From Cryomorphaceae bacterium (lineage in GTDB: Bacteria > Bacteroidota > Bacteroidia > Flavobacteriales_D > Crocinitomicaceae), in assembly GCA_027490665.1 (NCBI GenBank), contig JAIXXP010000001.1:1-53810 (forward strand): a DNA stretch of 53,810 bases, given 5' to 3'. Below the pieces are notes generated by a model that saw only the letters and a list, made by a program, of their open reading frames with translations, ran no database searches and was not told the DNA's origin. This document shows, one piece after another, positions 42,972-51,945 of the stretch. The position numbers and the translations under genes were made by a program. Position 1 is the first letter of the stretch, and every line of letters starts with the position of its first letter.

Positions 42972-45890
42972 ATGAATAAAAAGGTATATGTATTTGGTTC
43001 TCTGATAGTTGCAGGTGTTTTTGCGCTTGCATTCACCGCCTACCAATTCTTGCCCAAAACGGCTGTTTACAGTCAAGAAGGCTTATCAGTTCTCAAAGAA
43101 GGTCGCTCAACCGATGCCATTGCATGGTTAAAAGCACGTTACATCGATGTCAATACCGGCGAGCCAGTATCTAGCGAAACTTTAGCGCAAATCGAATCTG
43201 AAATTCGCAAAAAAGGAACTTCTAAATCAATAGTTTTTGAATCATTAGGTCCAGACAACATCGGTGGTCGTACCCGTGCTATTTGCGTAGACCGCACCAA
43301 TATCAACCGCGTTTGGGCTGGTGGTGTTTCAGGTGGTTTGTTCGTCTCTACCAACAAAGGAAACTTTTGGGATCGCGTACTTCCATATGTAGAGGCCGGC
43401 GGAAACCCATTTATTTCGAGCATGACCATGACCCCAGACAACACCTTGTATGTTGCAACAGGTTCTAACGATGAAGCGTGGGGAGGTAATGGTGTCTATT
43501 ATTCCACTGATTTTGGTGCAACCTTCGCCAAAATACCTGGTACAACAAGTTGTACTGAAGTTGGCAGTACAGATGTCGACAACTATGTTTGGCTAGCTAC
43601 TCCCACAGGTCTTAAAAAATGGAAAGTAGGCGACGCTTCGCTCACCAGTGTTAACGGACCTACAGGTGGTTGTTTTGCATTACAAATTTCTAAAAACGGT
43701 CAGGTAATTGTCGCTGCCTATGCTGCAAACAAAACATATGTTTCTACCGATGGTGGTAATTCCTTCACAGACAAATCAGGTACAAGCGCCAATAATTTAG
43801 TACCAACTGGTGCTGCGCGCATCGAATATGCGATTTCTCCAACTCAAAACAACGGAGCTTATTCCCTATACGCAACACGCACCAACTCTAACTTGTTGTC
43901 TATGCACGTTTCTCACGACAACGGGCAAACTTGGAATCAATTTGTAGGTGCATCTGGCCCGCCAAATGAGTTTGATATCTACCGTGACCAAGGTACATAC
44001 AATAGCATCCTTTCTGTTGACCCTACCGACAACGAGCGTTTACTTATCGGTGGTATCGACGTATGGGAATGGAAACAAACCGTCAACAACCCACCATCAG
44101 GAGGTTTTGAGAAAATTTCACTATGGTTTGTCAATCCAAGTTCACCAACATATGTCCATGCTGACAACCACGAAATGAAATGGGACAACAACAATCGCCT
44201 CTATGTTGGTAATGACGGCGGTATTGGCGTATCAAACAACAAAGGCCAATCATGGTTCCCTGCTAACCGCGGTTACAACGTTACGCAGTTCTATGGTATC
44301 GCTTTCGATGCTGGTGGTCGCGTAATGGGGGGTACCCAAGACAACGGAACACTCTATAACGACTTCAGTCTTTCTACTTATCATGAATTCCGAGAAGTGA
44401 ACGGAGGCGACGGCTTCGAGTGCGAGATTTCCTTCTTTAACCCGAGCGTCATGTTCTCTTCTATTTACTATAACACGATCTCCCGTTCTGGAGACCGTGG
44501 TGTCAACTGGACCAACTTTAGCCCGAACCTTCCTGGTACCTACGACCCACCAGGCACAGACGGTAGTCCGAACCACCCTTTCCACACGGAGCTTTTCTTT
44601 GCTGAATATTTTGACCCTAATTCACAAGATTCAGTAACTTTCATTCCTAAAAAGAATTATGCAGCAGGAGCAATGCTTCGCATTCCTTCAATGGCTTCAG
44701 GTGATACCATCACTACCTCGGCTCCAACTGCTTTGTATTTTGACGACACCCTATACTACGATCCTTCATTAACAGTTAACAATGTCAATTATGGCATCAA
44801 CAACGCTACTGGCGAAACCGTTGAAATGGGTACCGATACCGTTATCTTCAATGTATCTTGGGACACCCTTCGCATTGCAGACCCATACCAATCATGGTTC
44901 CTGGTTTACGTAAATGCCAATGGTGGTGAGCTATGGGCTACTCGTAATGCCGCACGTTTCTCTGTTACCAATCCAGGATGGTTATGTATTGCAAAAGGTA
45001 TTGGCGGTGGCACCTTTAACTCTGTAGACGTCGAGTTTTCTCGTGATCTCAATCATTGTTACATCAGTTCGGGCAACGGTGTTTGGCGCTTGAATGGCTT
45101 GGGTAGTATCTATACCAGCGATCCTAACTTTGCTTCAAAAGCTGGCTACGTCACGCAAGGTGCAACAACCACACCACCAACCGGAACAACACTCACAAAA
45201 ATCACCAATACTTCATATGAAGGTATTGCAGTCAATCCGAATAACGCCAACGACCTCGTTTGTTTTGCTGGCTTCAACGGTACAAACAAGCGAACCAACA
45301 ACGCAACAGCTAGCAGTCCTACCTTCACTAACTTAGGCGCTATCGTTTCTGGAATTGCGACCTACGACGGTATCATCGATCGCAACGATCCAGACATTCT
45401 CGTTGTAGGTACATCTAGCGGCGCTTGGGTCTCTGAAAACGGTGGCGCAACTTGGGAAAACGCATCTACAGGTTTTGAAGGTACTCCAGTTTATGAAGTA
45501 CGTCAAAACTGGCGATCTTTTGACGAAGGAAACGGTCGTCCAGGTGAAATCTACCTAGGTACATTTGGTCGTGGTATTTGGAGAACAACCCAATACCTCG
45601 GTACCAACAACAACACCGGCACACCAGGCGGTCAATTCAAAACTAAATTGCGCACTTATCCGAACCCAACCCGCGACAACACCACTCTTGCTTTCGAACT
45701 GGCTCAAAGTGGTAAAGTAGAGGTTCAGGTGTATTCAATCACAGGTCGTTTGGTTTGGTCTAAATCCATGCAAATGTCAGATGGTTCGCAAGAAATCAGC
45801 ATCGAAGGTTCTGACCTACCTACTGGTACTTACATCGTGAAGTTCAGTTCAGGTAAGCAAACCGACACCGCTAAGTTTATCAAAATGTAA
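42972..45890 (+). CDS. Large T9SS cargo with sortilin/BNR-type propeller and type A sorting domain
   Basis: 972 residues from ATG 42972; the open frame begins at a TTG at 42966 but the ATG two codons later is preferred. A signal peptide or anchor (VYVFGSLIVAGVFALAF) precedes a VPS10/sortilin-like propeller: GGVSGGLFVSTNKGNFWDRV, VYYSTDFGATF and KTYVSTDGGNSFTD. A separate beta-rich region (about 540-680) interrupts it, and propeller repeats return (GAWVSENGGATWENAS). The last 80 residues are a type A sorting domain: TYPNPTRDNTTLAF, VEVQVYSITGRLVWS, then LPTGTYIVKFSSGKQT. It should be exported by the T9SS to the cell surface or medium. Ligand or enzyme activity is unknown. A terminator follows. 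Confidence 0.88.
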   Translation: MNKKVYVFGSLIVAGVFALAFTAYQFLPKTAVYSQEGLSVLKEGRSTDAIAWLKARYIDVNTGEPVSSETLAQIESEIRKKGTSKSIVFESLGPDNIGGRTRAICVDRTNINRVWAGGVSGGLFVSTNKGNFWDRVLPYVEAGGNPFISSMTMTPDNTLYVATGSNDEAWGGNGVYYSTDFGATFAKIPGTTSCTEVGSTDVDNYVWLATPTGLKKWKVGDASLTSVNGPTGGCFALQISKNGQVIVAAYAANKTYVSTDGGNSFTDKSGTSANNLVPTGAARIEYAISPTQNNGAYSLYATRTNSNLLSMHVSHDNGQTWNQFVGASGPPNEFDIYRDQGTYNSILSVDPTDNERLLIGGIDVWEWKQTVNNPPSGGFEKISLWFVNPSSPTYVHADNHEMKWDNNNRLYVGNDGGIGVSNNKGQSWFPANRGYNVTQFYGIAFDAGGRVMGGTQDNGTLYNDFSLSTYHEFREVNGGDGFECEISFFNPSVMFSSIYYNTISRSGDRGVNWTNFSPNLPGTYDPPGTDGSPNHPFHTELFFAEYFDPNSQDSVTFIPKKNYAAGAMLRIPSMASGDTITTSAPTALYFDDTLYYDPSLTVNNVNYGINNATGETVEMGTDTVIFNVSWDTLRIADPYQSWFLVYVNANGGELWATRNAARFSVTNPGWLCIAKGIGGGTFNSVDVEFSRDLNHCYISSGNGVWRLNGLGSIYTSDPNFASKAGYVTQGATTTPPTGTTLTKITNTSYEGIAVNPNNANDLVCFAGFNGTNKRTNNATASSPTFTNLGAIVSGIATYDGIIDRNDPDILVVGTSSGAWVSENGGATWENASTGFEGTPVYEVRQNWRSFDEGNGRPGEIYLGTFGRGIWRTTQYLGTNNNTGTPGGQFKTKLRTYPNPTRDNTTLAFELAQSGKVEVQVYSITGRLVWSKSMQMSDGSQEISIEGSDLPTGTYIVKFSSGKQTDTAKFIKM

Positions 45891-45906
45891 GCTTGCTTAA
45901 AAGCTC

Positions 45907-45933
45907 AAAAGGAGACTTCGGTCTCCTTTTTTT
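45907..45933 (+). terminator. Rho-independent terminator after the T9SS cargo gene
   Basis: A 10-base stem AAAAGGAGAC / GTCTCCTTTT around a TTCG tetraloop, followed by T residues, begins 16 bases after the stop codon. The loop and stem type match the trxA terminator at 34454. Confidence 0.92.
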
Positions 45934-46041
45934 ATGCCCAGAAATTTGTAATAACACATCGGTAGTCAAACTGCAAATTCCAGGCTGTAAAACATGTAAA
46001 GATTGATCTTCAGCATCTTTCTAGAGTCAGCTAATTTTTTG

Positions 46042-46049
46042 TACATTTG
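46042..46049 (+). promoter_or_regulatory. -7 box (TACATTTG) of the Crp/Fnr gene
   Basis: TACATTTG ends 19 bases before the ATG at 46069. A TTTC lies 20 bases upstream, near the expected -33 position. Confidence 0.5.
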
Positions 46050-46068
46050 ATTAAGTAAATCAACCAAA

Positions 46069-46758
46069 ATGCTCGATAAATCTCACAAGCATGTGACTTG
46101 CCAAACCTGCACCGGAAGGCAAAACTCTTTATTGAATCATTTTTGCTCAGACGAACTCGATCACCTCAACTCGCATCGTGCTTGTAACTACTACAAAAAA
46201 CACCAAGCGGTATTTCTAGAGGGCTCGTTTCCGAGAGGTGTCTTTTGCATTAATCAAGGGTTGGTCAAGATTTTCAAGCGCGGAGACGAAGGCAAAGAAC
46301 AAATCATTCATATTGCCAAAGCTGGCGAAATGGTAGGCTTTAGAGCTATGTTCACCGAAGAACCCTACAAAGTGGGTGCAGAGGCCTTAGAAGAGAGCAA
46401 TATATGCTTCATCGGCAAAGAAGACTTCCTCAACCTCATGGATACCAATCCTGTGTTGCGCAACGGCATCATCAAGGAACTTTCCAAAGAACTCGCCGAT
46501 CGTGCCGATTTCATTACCAATATGGCCCAAAAGAGCGTGCGTGAACGATTGGCTTTTACCATGCTCATTCTTATGGATGTCTTTGACAACGAGCCAATCA
46601 ACCTCAGCAGAGAAGACCTCGCTAATTTTGTAGGTACTGCCACCGAAACACTCATTCGCTTGCTCAAAGATTTCAAAGAAGAAGAAATTATTGAGGTGCA
46701 AACCCGCAAGATATTCGTTTTAGATAAGCAGCGCTTACTGCATATTGCGGGCAAATAA
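46069..46758 (+). CDS. Crp/Fnr-family transcriptional regulator with N-terminal cysteine cluster
   Basis: 229 residues. A cyclic-nucleotide-binding-like beta-roll (about 40-150) is followed by a long helix and a winged helix-turn-helix (about 165-220, LSREDLANFVGTATETLIRLL). The N-terminus has Cys11, Cys14, Cys26 and Cys39, the first pair as CQTC; E. coli FNR uses N-terminal cysteines for an oxygen-sensing cluster, though spacing differs. The recognition helix GTATETLIRLLKDF has the E-x3-R pattern of FNR/CRP DNA contacts. The gene is monocistronic and its stop abuts that of the convergent GATase gene. Targets are unknown. Confidence 0.9.
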   Translation: MLDKSHKHVTCQTCTGRQNSLLNHFCSDELDHLNSHRACNYYKKHQAVFLEGSFPRGVFCINQGLVKIFKRGDEGKEQIIHIAKAGEMVGFRAMFTEEPYKVGAEALEESNICFIGKEDFLNLMDTNPVLRNGIIKELSKELADRADFITNMAQKSVRERLAFTMLILMDVFDNEPINLSREDLANFVGTATETLIRLLKDFKEEEIIEVQTRKIFVLDKQRLLHIAGK

Positions 46759-47316
46759 TTAGCCCAACACAAGATTCGCAAAATTCGCGAGCAATACGTG
46801 TCCATAATTTCCCGAAACCTCTGGATGAAACTGCACGCCATAATGTGGCATGTCGCGGTGTTTCATGGCTTCATTGATACAGGCATCGGAACAAGCCAAT
46901 AAATCAAAGCCATGTGGAACAGAAATGTGTTCGCAGTGGTCTTCTTGCATCTCAAAGACATCTGGCAATCTTTCAAAGAGTATGTCATCTTTTATGACTT
47001 CAATTTCTTGAAACCCTCGATCTTCTCGCATTTTTGAGACGCGTGCCCCATTGAGTAAGCCTAAAATCTGATGCCCGAAACAAATTCCTAGAAGAGGTTT
47101 GTTGTAGGTTTTGATCCAGTCTAGATGTTTTAAATAGGGCGTAGGGTCTATTTCTGTGAGCAAAATAGGTGCACCCGACAACACAATTCCGTCGAAGTTA
47201 TCTATATGGTTGCTTTGGAAATCCAATAAACCAATGGTCTGAACATCGGTGTATTCTTCGAGTTGTTCGGCAATAGCTGGCGTTTTGCTGCTACCACAAT
47301 TGATCAGGGCAATCAT
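46759..47316 (-). CDS. Class I glutamine amidotransferase-like protein
   Basis: 185 residues, a stand-alone GATase domain related to the N-terminal part of GMP synthase. The nucleophile elbow is LLGICFGHQILGL with the catalytic Cys, and the His/Glu pair is in GVQFHPEVSG; DGIVLSGAP forms the oxyanion strand. It should release ammonia from glutamine, or act as a gamma-glutamyl hydrolase; no synthetase domain is attached or adjacent. It overlaps the EEP-family gene by 4 bases and is the last gene of the mutL run. Confidence 0.88.
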   Translation of the reverse strand: MIALINCGSSKTPAIAEQLEEYTDVQTIGLLDFQSNHIDNFDGIVLSGAPILLTEIDPTPYLKHLDWIKTYNKPLLGICFGHQILGLLNGARVSKMREDRGFQEIEVIKDDILFERLPDVFEMQEDHCEHISVPHGFDLLACSDACINEAMKHRDMPHYGVQFHPEVSGNYGHVLLANFANLVLG

Positions 47317-48431
47317 TGCTGAGCTTTGTAAAATACACAGCTCACGGCGCGGTGGTCACTGCGTGTGTGTTTTTGAATCTGAAAATGAGAAGCCTGAAGT
47401 TGGGGGCTGTAAAAGAGGTAATCGATGCGGCCTGCGGGGAGGCGCCCCACATAGGTGCTGCCTAAGCCCAAGCCACTGCCTCTAAAGGCGTCAAGCAAGC
47501 GCAATTGGAACTGATTGTAGGTATATGACATTGGGGTGTCGTTGAAGTCGCCACAAACAATAACGGGATAAGGAGAAGTTTGAAGGTGTTCTACAACTCG
47601 GCGCGCTTGGGAGGCTCGTTTTTCAAAGGCACTGCGCAATTTGCGGTACACGGCAATAGCACCTTTTTTACTGCCATAAGTTTGGACTTCTTCGCCTTCG
47701 ATATGAGGGTCGGTATGCAAGCGAATAGATTGCAAATGCACGTTATAGACGCGAAAAGTATCGGTGCCTTTTACGATATCCGCAAATATGCAATAATTGA
47801 AATCCTGGACCCCTTGGGATTCAAACATGACATCACCTCTGGCAATCATGGGGTATTTAGAAAACATCGCAATACCGTAGTTTTCGCGGGTGCGTCTTTT
47901 ATGAGCACTGCGCTCGTGGTAGTCTTTGGTTTGCATGATGCGGTTGAGCGAATCCATGACCTCGAAACGGGTGGGTTTGTCTTGGCGGTAAAATTCTTGC
48001 AAGCAAAGGACATCGGGTTGTTCGTTTTCAAGGAACTGAAATATTTCGTTGCGCGCTTCTAGAGCAGCATCAAAAGAAGGGTTGAATAAGTCAAAAAGTC
48101 TTACGTTGTAACTCAATATTTTAAGACCATTGGCGGTTGGTAGTTCTGAATCACTGGTCAGTAATGAAAAATTTCTAAAATGCAGTTTGCCTCCGATGAG
48201 CAGTGTTAGCAAGCAAAAAATTGCCCAACGAGATTTAAAAAAGCCCCAAACAACAATCCAAAGAATGGTCAAACCTAAAAAAATCGGATAACTGAGTCCG
48301 AAAAATGGAAGGGATGGAATTGTCGACGGATGAATATAAGGCGCAAGGTAACTGAAGAGCAAACCAATTAAAGTAAGTGCTGTGGCCAGTTTAAAGGGCA
48401 CTGAAAGTAAAGTTGTACGCTTTCTAGACAT
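47313..48431 (-). CDS. Membrane-anchored endonuclease/exonuclease/phosphatase (EEP) family protein
   Basis: 372 residues from ATG 48431, preferred because the longer frame (to 48515) extends far into the rhomboid gene. Two to three N-terminal hydrophobic helices (about 11-85) lead into an EEP domain: LKILSYNVRLFDLF, DVLCLQEFY with the metal-binding Glu, VIVCGDFNDTP and the final TRSDHRAVSC. Such membrane EEP proteins may hydrolyse phospholipids, nucleic acids or phosphate esters; substrate is open. It overlaps the upstream rhomboid gene by 8 bases and the GATase gene by 4. Confidence 0.88.
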   Translation of the reverse strand: MSRKRTTLLSVPFKLATALTLIGLLFSYLAPYIHPSTIPSLPFFGLSYPIFLGLTILWIVVWGFFKSRWAIFCLLTLLIGGKLHFRNFSLLTSDSELPTANGLKILSYNVRLFDLFNPSFDAALEARNEIFQFLENEQPDVLCLQEFYRQDKPTRFEVMDSLNRIMQTKDYHERSAHKRRTRENYGIAMFSKYPMIARGDVMFESQGVQDFNYCIFADIVKGTDTFRVYNVHLQSIRLHTDPHIEGEEVQTYGSKKGAIAVYRKLRSAFEKRASQARRVVEHLQTSPYPVIVCGDFNDTPMSYTYNQFQLRLLDAFRGSGLGLGSTYVGRLPAGRIDYLFYSPQLQASHFQIQKHTRSDHRAVSCVFYKAQQ

Positions 48432-49284
48432 CTTTGCTTTGTTGAAATAAAAAGTCTTTCTCTTCTTTGGAAAGTGCGTCGTAACCTCGTTTAGATATTT
48501 TGTCGAGAATGGCATCTAAACGCGCTTGTCTTTCTTGTTTGTTGGCGCGGTATTGTTCATCGCTCAATGGTCTGCCGCCTTTTTTGACTTTGAGGTTTGA
48601 GTTGGCTTTTTTCAATTGTATGCCCAACCAAGGCCTAGAAAGCCTCACATGCCAAAATTGTTGGATGCTCCAAATGCCAAAAAGCGCACCGCCAATATGT
48701 GCAAAATGTGCAATTTGATCAGCTGTTCCGACAGCAGTTAAATCTTTGAGGAAGAAAAAGATGGCCAACATATAAATGCGCAACGGAAAGATGCCAAATA
48801 GTTGCACTTGGAGTTGGGGTTGAGCAATTGCAAGCGCCATGAATATGGCCATGATGGCACCAGAAGCCCCAACAACTGAAATGGCGCTGCCTTGTAGGGC
48901 CGGAAACATTAGATGCGCTAGGATTTCGGTTAAATTACCGGCCAAGCCGCCAATGATATATAAATGCAAAAGGCGTTTGGCACCAAAAAAACGTTCGTAA
49001 GTTTGCCCCGCAAAGTACAGGAATAGCATGTTTCCAATGAGGTGCCAAAGGCTAAAATGAGCAAATAGTGAGGTGAAAAGTGTCCAAGGTTGCTGTGCCA
49101 AGCGGCTTACGTCTGTGGGGAGCGCAAAAAAATACGCTTCAAGCACGATTGCACTTGAATGCAAGCGTTCAAATACGCCAATTAAGGTGAACAAAAAGAA
49201 AACCGCAAGATTGGCCAACACGAGTCTGATGGTCATGCTTCCGCTGCGGAACTCCTGCTTTATATGTGCGAATAAAGGATTCAT
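48424..49284 (-). CDS. Rhomboid-family intramembrane serine protease, second copy
   Basis: 286 residues from ATG 49284, which shares one base with the upstream rhomboid stop (TGATG). About six hydrophobic helices are seen. The catalytic serine lies in VVGASGAIMAIFMA and the histidine in AHFAHIGGALFG; HLIGNMLFLYFAG carries the conserved helix 2 His/Asn. The C-terminal tail (about 215-286) is cytosolic and charged, with repeated Lys and Glu, and resembles a DUF6576-type extension in related proteins as far as I recall. It overlaps the EEP gene by 8 bases. Confidence 0.9.
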   Translation of the reverse strand: MNPLFAHIKQEFRSGSMTIRLVLANLAVFFLFTLIGVFERLHSSAIVLEAYFFALPTDVSRLAQQPWTLFTSLFAHFSLWHLIGNMLFLYFAGQTYERFFGAKRLLHLYIIGGLAGNLTEILAHLMFPALQGSAISVVGASGAIMAIFMALAIAQPQLQVQLFGIFPLRIYMLAIFFFLKDLTAVGTADQIAHFAHIGGALFGIWSIQQFWHVRLSRPWLGIQLKKANSNLKVKKGGRPLSDEQYRANKQERQARLDAILDKISKRGYDALSKEEKDFLFQQSKDV

Positions 49285-50060
49285 CACCAAAAATTTGAGC
49301 GGTCCTTTTTGCGCCAAACCAATACTAGAATAGCTCCGGCCACAGCGCCGCCGACATGGGCGAGGTGAGCAACGTTGTCACCGGCTTGGTTTTGAAAGGC
49401 TAAATAAAGCTCCAATAGAAAATAGCCAGTGACTAAGAATTTAGCTTTGACAGGAATGAAAAAATAAATGCGGAATTCGGTGTTTGGAAATAGAATAGCA
49501 AAAGCGGTCATGATGCCAAAAACACCACCAGATGCACCTACCATTGGCGTGATGGATTTACCCAGATAATCTTCCAAAGCGGGGGTTATTCTGATTTGGT
49601 TTTCGTTGATATAGGTATTGATTTGTCCGACTAGATCGCTATTCACATTTACTGAATGTTTGAGGAAATAATTGAATTGTTCGAGGTCAAATTGATTGGC
49701 GAGCACAGCTTTTAAATTCATGATTTCAATGAAACCAATCATATTGTATAGGGCGAAAGACCCCATTGCGCTGATCAAATAGAAGATGAAAAAGCGTTTG
49801 GCTCCCCAAATATTTTCAAGATATGAGCCGAGCATCACAAAGAGCCACATGTTGAAGAAGATATGCAAGAAATTGTCGGTGCTGTGCATGAAAAAATGCG
49901 TCACCACTTGATATGGTTCAAAGAAAGGTGAATTGACATAATGTGCACCTAGTGACATCTCAAGGTCAATGCCTTGGCTCTTGAGTAGCAAGCTCGCCAC
50001 AAAAAAGGCGATGTTCAGCAGTAAAATATTTTTGGTGACTTGCGGTAGATTCTGAAACAT
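49284..50060 (-). CDS. Rhomboid-family intramembrane serine protease, first copy
   Basis: 258 residues, about six hydrophobic helices. Catalytic serine in VGASGGVFGIMTAF and histidine in VAHLAHVGGAVAGAIL; HIFFNMWLFVMLG matches the conserved helix 2 His/Asn region. A longer loop at about 110-165 (NLKAVLANQFDLEQFNYFLK and after) separates helices and differs from the second copy. Rhomboids cleave membrane proteins within or near the bilayer. The start is 2 bases after the mutL stop, so mutL and both rhomboids are probably cotranscribed. Confidence 0.92.
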   Translation of the reverse strand: MFQNLPQVTKNILLLNIAFFVASLLLKSQGIDLEMSLGAHYVNSPFFEPYQVVTHFFMHSTDNFLHIFFNMWLFVMLGSYLENIWGAKRFFIFYLISAMGSFALYNMIGFIEIMNLKAVLANQFDLEQFNYFLKHSVNVNSDLVGQINTYINENQIRITPALEDYLGKSITPMVGASGGVFGIMTAFAILFPNTEFRIYFFIPVKAKFLVTGYFLLELYLAFQNQAGDNVAHLAHVGGAVAGAILVLVWRKKDRSNFW

Positions 50061-50062
50061 AG

Positions 50063-51886
50063 CTATAATTTTTTGGCTAATTCGTCAAAGCCTAAAGTAT
50101 ACATAATTGGTTTGCCATTTGGAGTTGAGGTGTGTTGCGGACTCTGAAACAAGGTGTCGATAAAATGCTCAACTTCTTGATGGTGTTGTAGGCTAAAATT
50201 TTTGGACCCGACCATAGCGAGTTTGGCCACGATAAAATGTGCGATGTCTCCGCTATCGATGTCTGAATAGGTGGCAGCGTCGGTGAGGTCGTCTAGGCAT
50301 GATTCTAAATCTAAGGAAGAGAGCAGGGCCGGTACAGCAGAAATAAGTAGTTGGTCTCCTTGTATTTCAAAGGCAAAGCCTAATTGTGACCAAAGGCTTT
50401 TTTGACCTTGCCAAGTGAGTTTTGCTTCTTTAGCCAAAGTACGTTCGAGCGGGAAAAGCAATTGTTGTGAGGCTAGGGGTTGCGACACAAAATGTTGGAT
50501 GAGGTCGTCGAATAAGATTCGGTTTTTAGCGCGGCGAATATCTATGATAAGAAATCCTGATTTTGTAGGGCTGATCAGGTATTTGTCGTGCAGTAAAAAT
50601 TGTTTTGCCGCTGCTTCTTCCGTGAAATTGACTTGGCTCTCGGAAGGTGTTTGTTCTTCAATCTGATAAAATTGTTGCCAATCTTCGGGGCTAGGGGGCG
50701 TGCTACCGAATCCTTCTTGTTGCAGGGCTGCGCTGTAGCTTTTGGTGTTAGATCCGCCGCCTGAAGTGGGATGCACTGTTGATTGAAATGGGTTGTAGGC
50801 AGGATTCACTACAATTTGAGGTGCAATGGGCTCTGTTTTTCTGACTTCGCTCGGCACTTCAAAGGCGCTCTCGGTTTCGAAATCGAGGGTCGGGAAAATA
50901 TTGTGTTTGCCCAATGCCTGTCTAACGCTGCTCAACAAAATAGAGTAGATGAAGCGGTCTTCTTCAAATTTAATCTCGGTTTTGGTTGGGTGTATGTTGA
51001 CGTCTATTTTGTGCGGGTCTACCTCTAAATAAATGCAGTAGCTGGCGTGGTGCTTTTCAGAGAGCATACCGTCATATGCTTTGGCTATTGCATGATTAAA
51101 GTAAGGGTCTTTGAAAAAGCGGTTATTCACAAATAAATATTGCTCGCCTCGGCTTTTTTTAGCGAGTTCGGGCTTGCCTACATAACCGCTCACGCGCACG
51201 ATATCGGTTTGCTCTTCTATGGGCACGAGTTTTTCGTTGCTCCCTTTGCCAAAAATAGCGGCAATGCGCATTCTGTAGTTGCCCGCAGGGAGCTGCAGGA
51301 TGTCCTGGCCGTTGTGTTGAAAACTGAACTGTAGCTCGGGGTGGGCAAGCGCTACGCGTTCAAACTCAGTTTGAATATGGCTGAGCTCAATGGCGTCACT
51401 TTTTAAAAAGTTGCGTCTGGCGGGTACATTGTAAAACAAATTCTTGACTTCAAAAGAGGCCCCGTTATTGCATAGCACTTCTTGTTTGTGCTTGATTTGG
51501 TTGCCTTCAATTTCTATTTGTATACCGGTGTCTTGGCTTGCTTGTTTGGTCTTGAGGCAAACGTGTGCTATGGCTGCAATTGAGGCGAGGGCTTCACCGC
51601 GAAATCCTTTGGTTTGAAGCGCAAATAAATCGACTGCAGACTGCAACTTACTAGTAGCATGGCGTAAAAAGCACTTTTCAGCATCCTGAGCATCCATACC
51701 TTTGCCGTTGTCTAAAACTTGAATCAGGGTTTTGCCGGCGTCTTTAACGACAAGCTGGATGTGGGTTGCCCCGGCATCTACGGCGTTTTCAAGCAATTCT
51801 TTGACTACTGAGGCGGGCCGTTGAATGACTTCTCCAGCGGCAATTTGGTTGGCGATATGATCGGGCAGTAAGTTGATGATGCTCAT
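50063..51886 (-). CDS. mutL: DNA mismatch repair protein MutL
   Basis: 607 residues, normal length. The GHKL ATPase has all motifs: ELLENAVDAGATHI, LDNGKGMDAQDA, and TKGFRGEALASIAA, followed by the transducer fold with PTKTEIKFEE. A variable linker (about 340-430) and a dimerisation domain follow. The C-terminal endonuclease motif DQHAxxERxxYE of non-E. coli MutL is not present; the corresponding place reads IDIRRAKNRILFDDL, so this MutL probably lacks the metal nuclease. It starts after a TACATTTG box and heads the mutL, rhomboid, rhomboid, EEP, GATase run. Confidence 0.96.
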   Translation of the reverse strand: MSIINLLPDHIANQIAAGEVIQRPASVVKELLENAVDAGATHIQLVVKDAGKTLIQVLDNGKGMDAQDAEKCFLRHATSKLQSAVDLFALQTKGFRGEALASIAAIAHVCLKTKQASQDTGIQIEIEGNQIKHKQEVLCNNGASFEVKNLFYNVPARRNFLKSDAIELSHIQTEFERVALAHPELQFSFQHNGQDILQLPAGNYRMRIAAIFGKGSNEKLVPIEEQTDIVRVSGYVGKPELAKKSRGEQYLFVNNRFFKDPYFNHAIAKAYDGMLSEKHHASYCIYLEVDPHKIDVNIHPTKTEIKFEEDRFIYSILLSSVRQALGKHNIFPTLDFETESAFEVPSEVRKTEPIAPQIVVNPAYNPFQSTVHPTSGGGSNTKSYSAALQQEGFGSTPPSPEDWQQFYQIEEQTPSESQVNFTEEAAAKQFLLHDKYLISPTKSGFLIIDIRRAKNRILFDDLIQHFVSQPLASQQLLFPLERTLAKEAKLTWQGQKSLWSQLGFAFEIQGDQLLISAVPALLSSLDLESCLDDLTDAATYSDIDSGDIAHFIVAKLAMVGSKNFSLQHHQEVEHFIDTLFQSPQHTSTPNGKPIMYTLGFDELAKKL

Positions 51887-51912
51887 GCGGGCTCACGTTG
51901 TTTCGTGCTGAA

Positions 51913-51920
51913 CAAATGTA
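51913..51920 (-). promoter_or_regulatory. -7 box (TACATTTG) of mutL
   Basis: The minus strand reads TACATTTG, 26 bases before the mutL ATG, in the 59-base gap after the membrane partner of the sigma factor. No -33 element is clear. It is evidence that mutL is transcribed separately from the sigma operon. Confidence 0.5.
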
Positions 51921-51945
51921 AGCAATTCCGCTGAGTTGACAGAGG

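Noticed and set aside
49285..49317. Longer start for the second rhomboid
   Set aside because: The ATG at 49284 forms a TGATG junction with the upstream stop; the extension reads into the first rhomboid gene.
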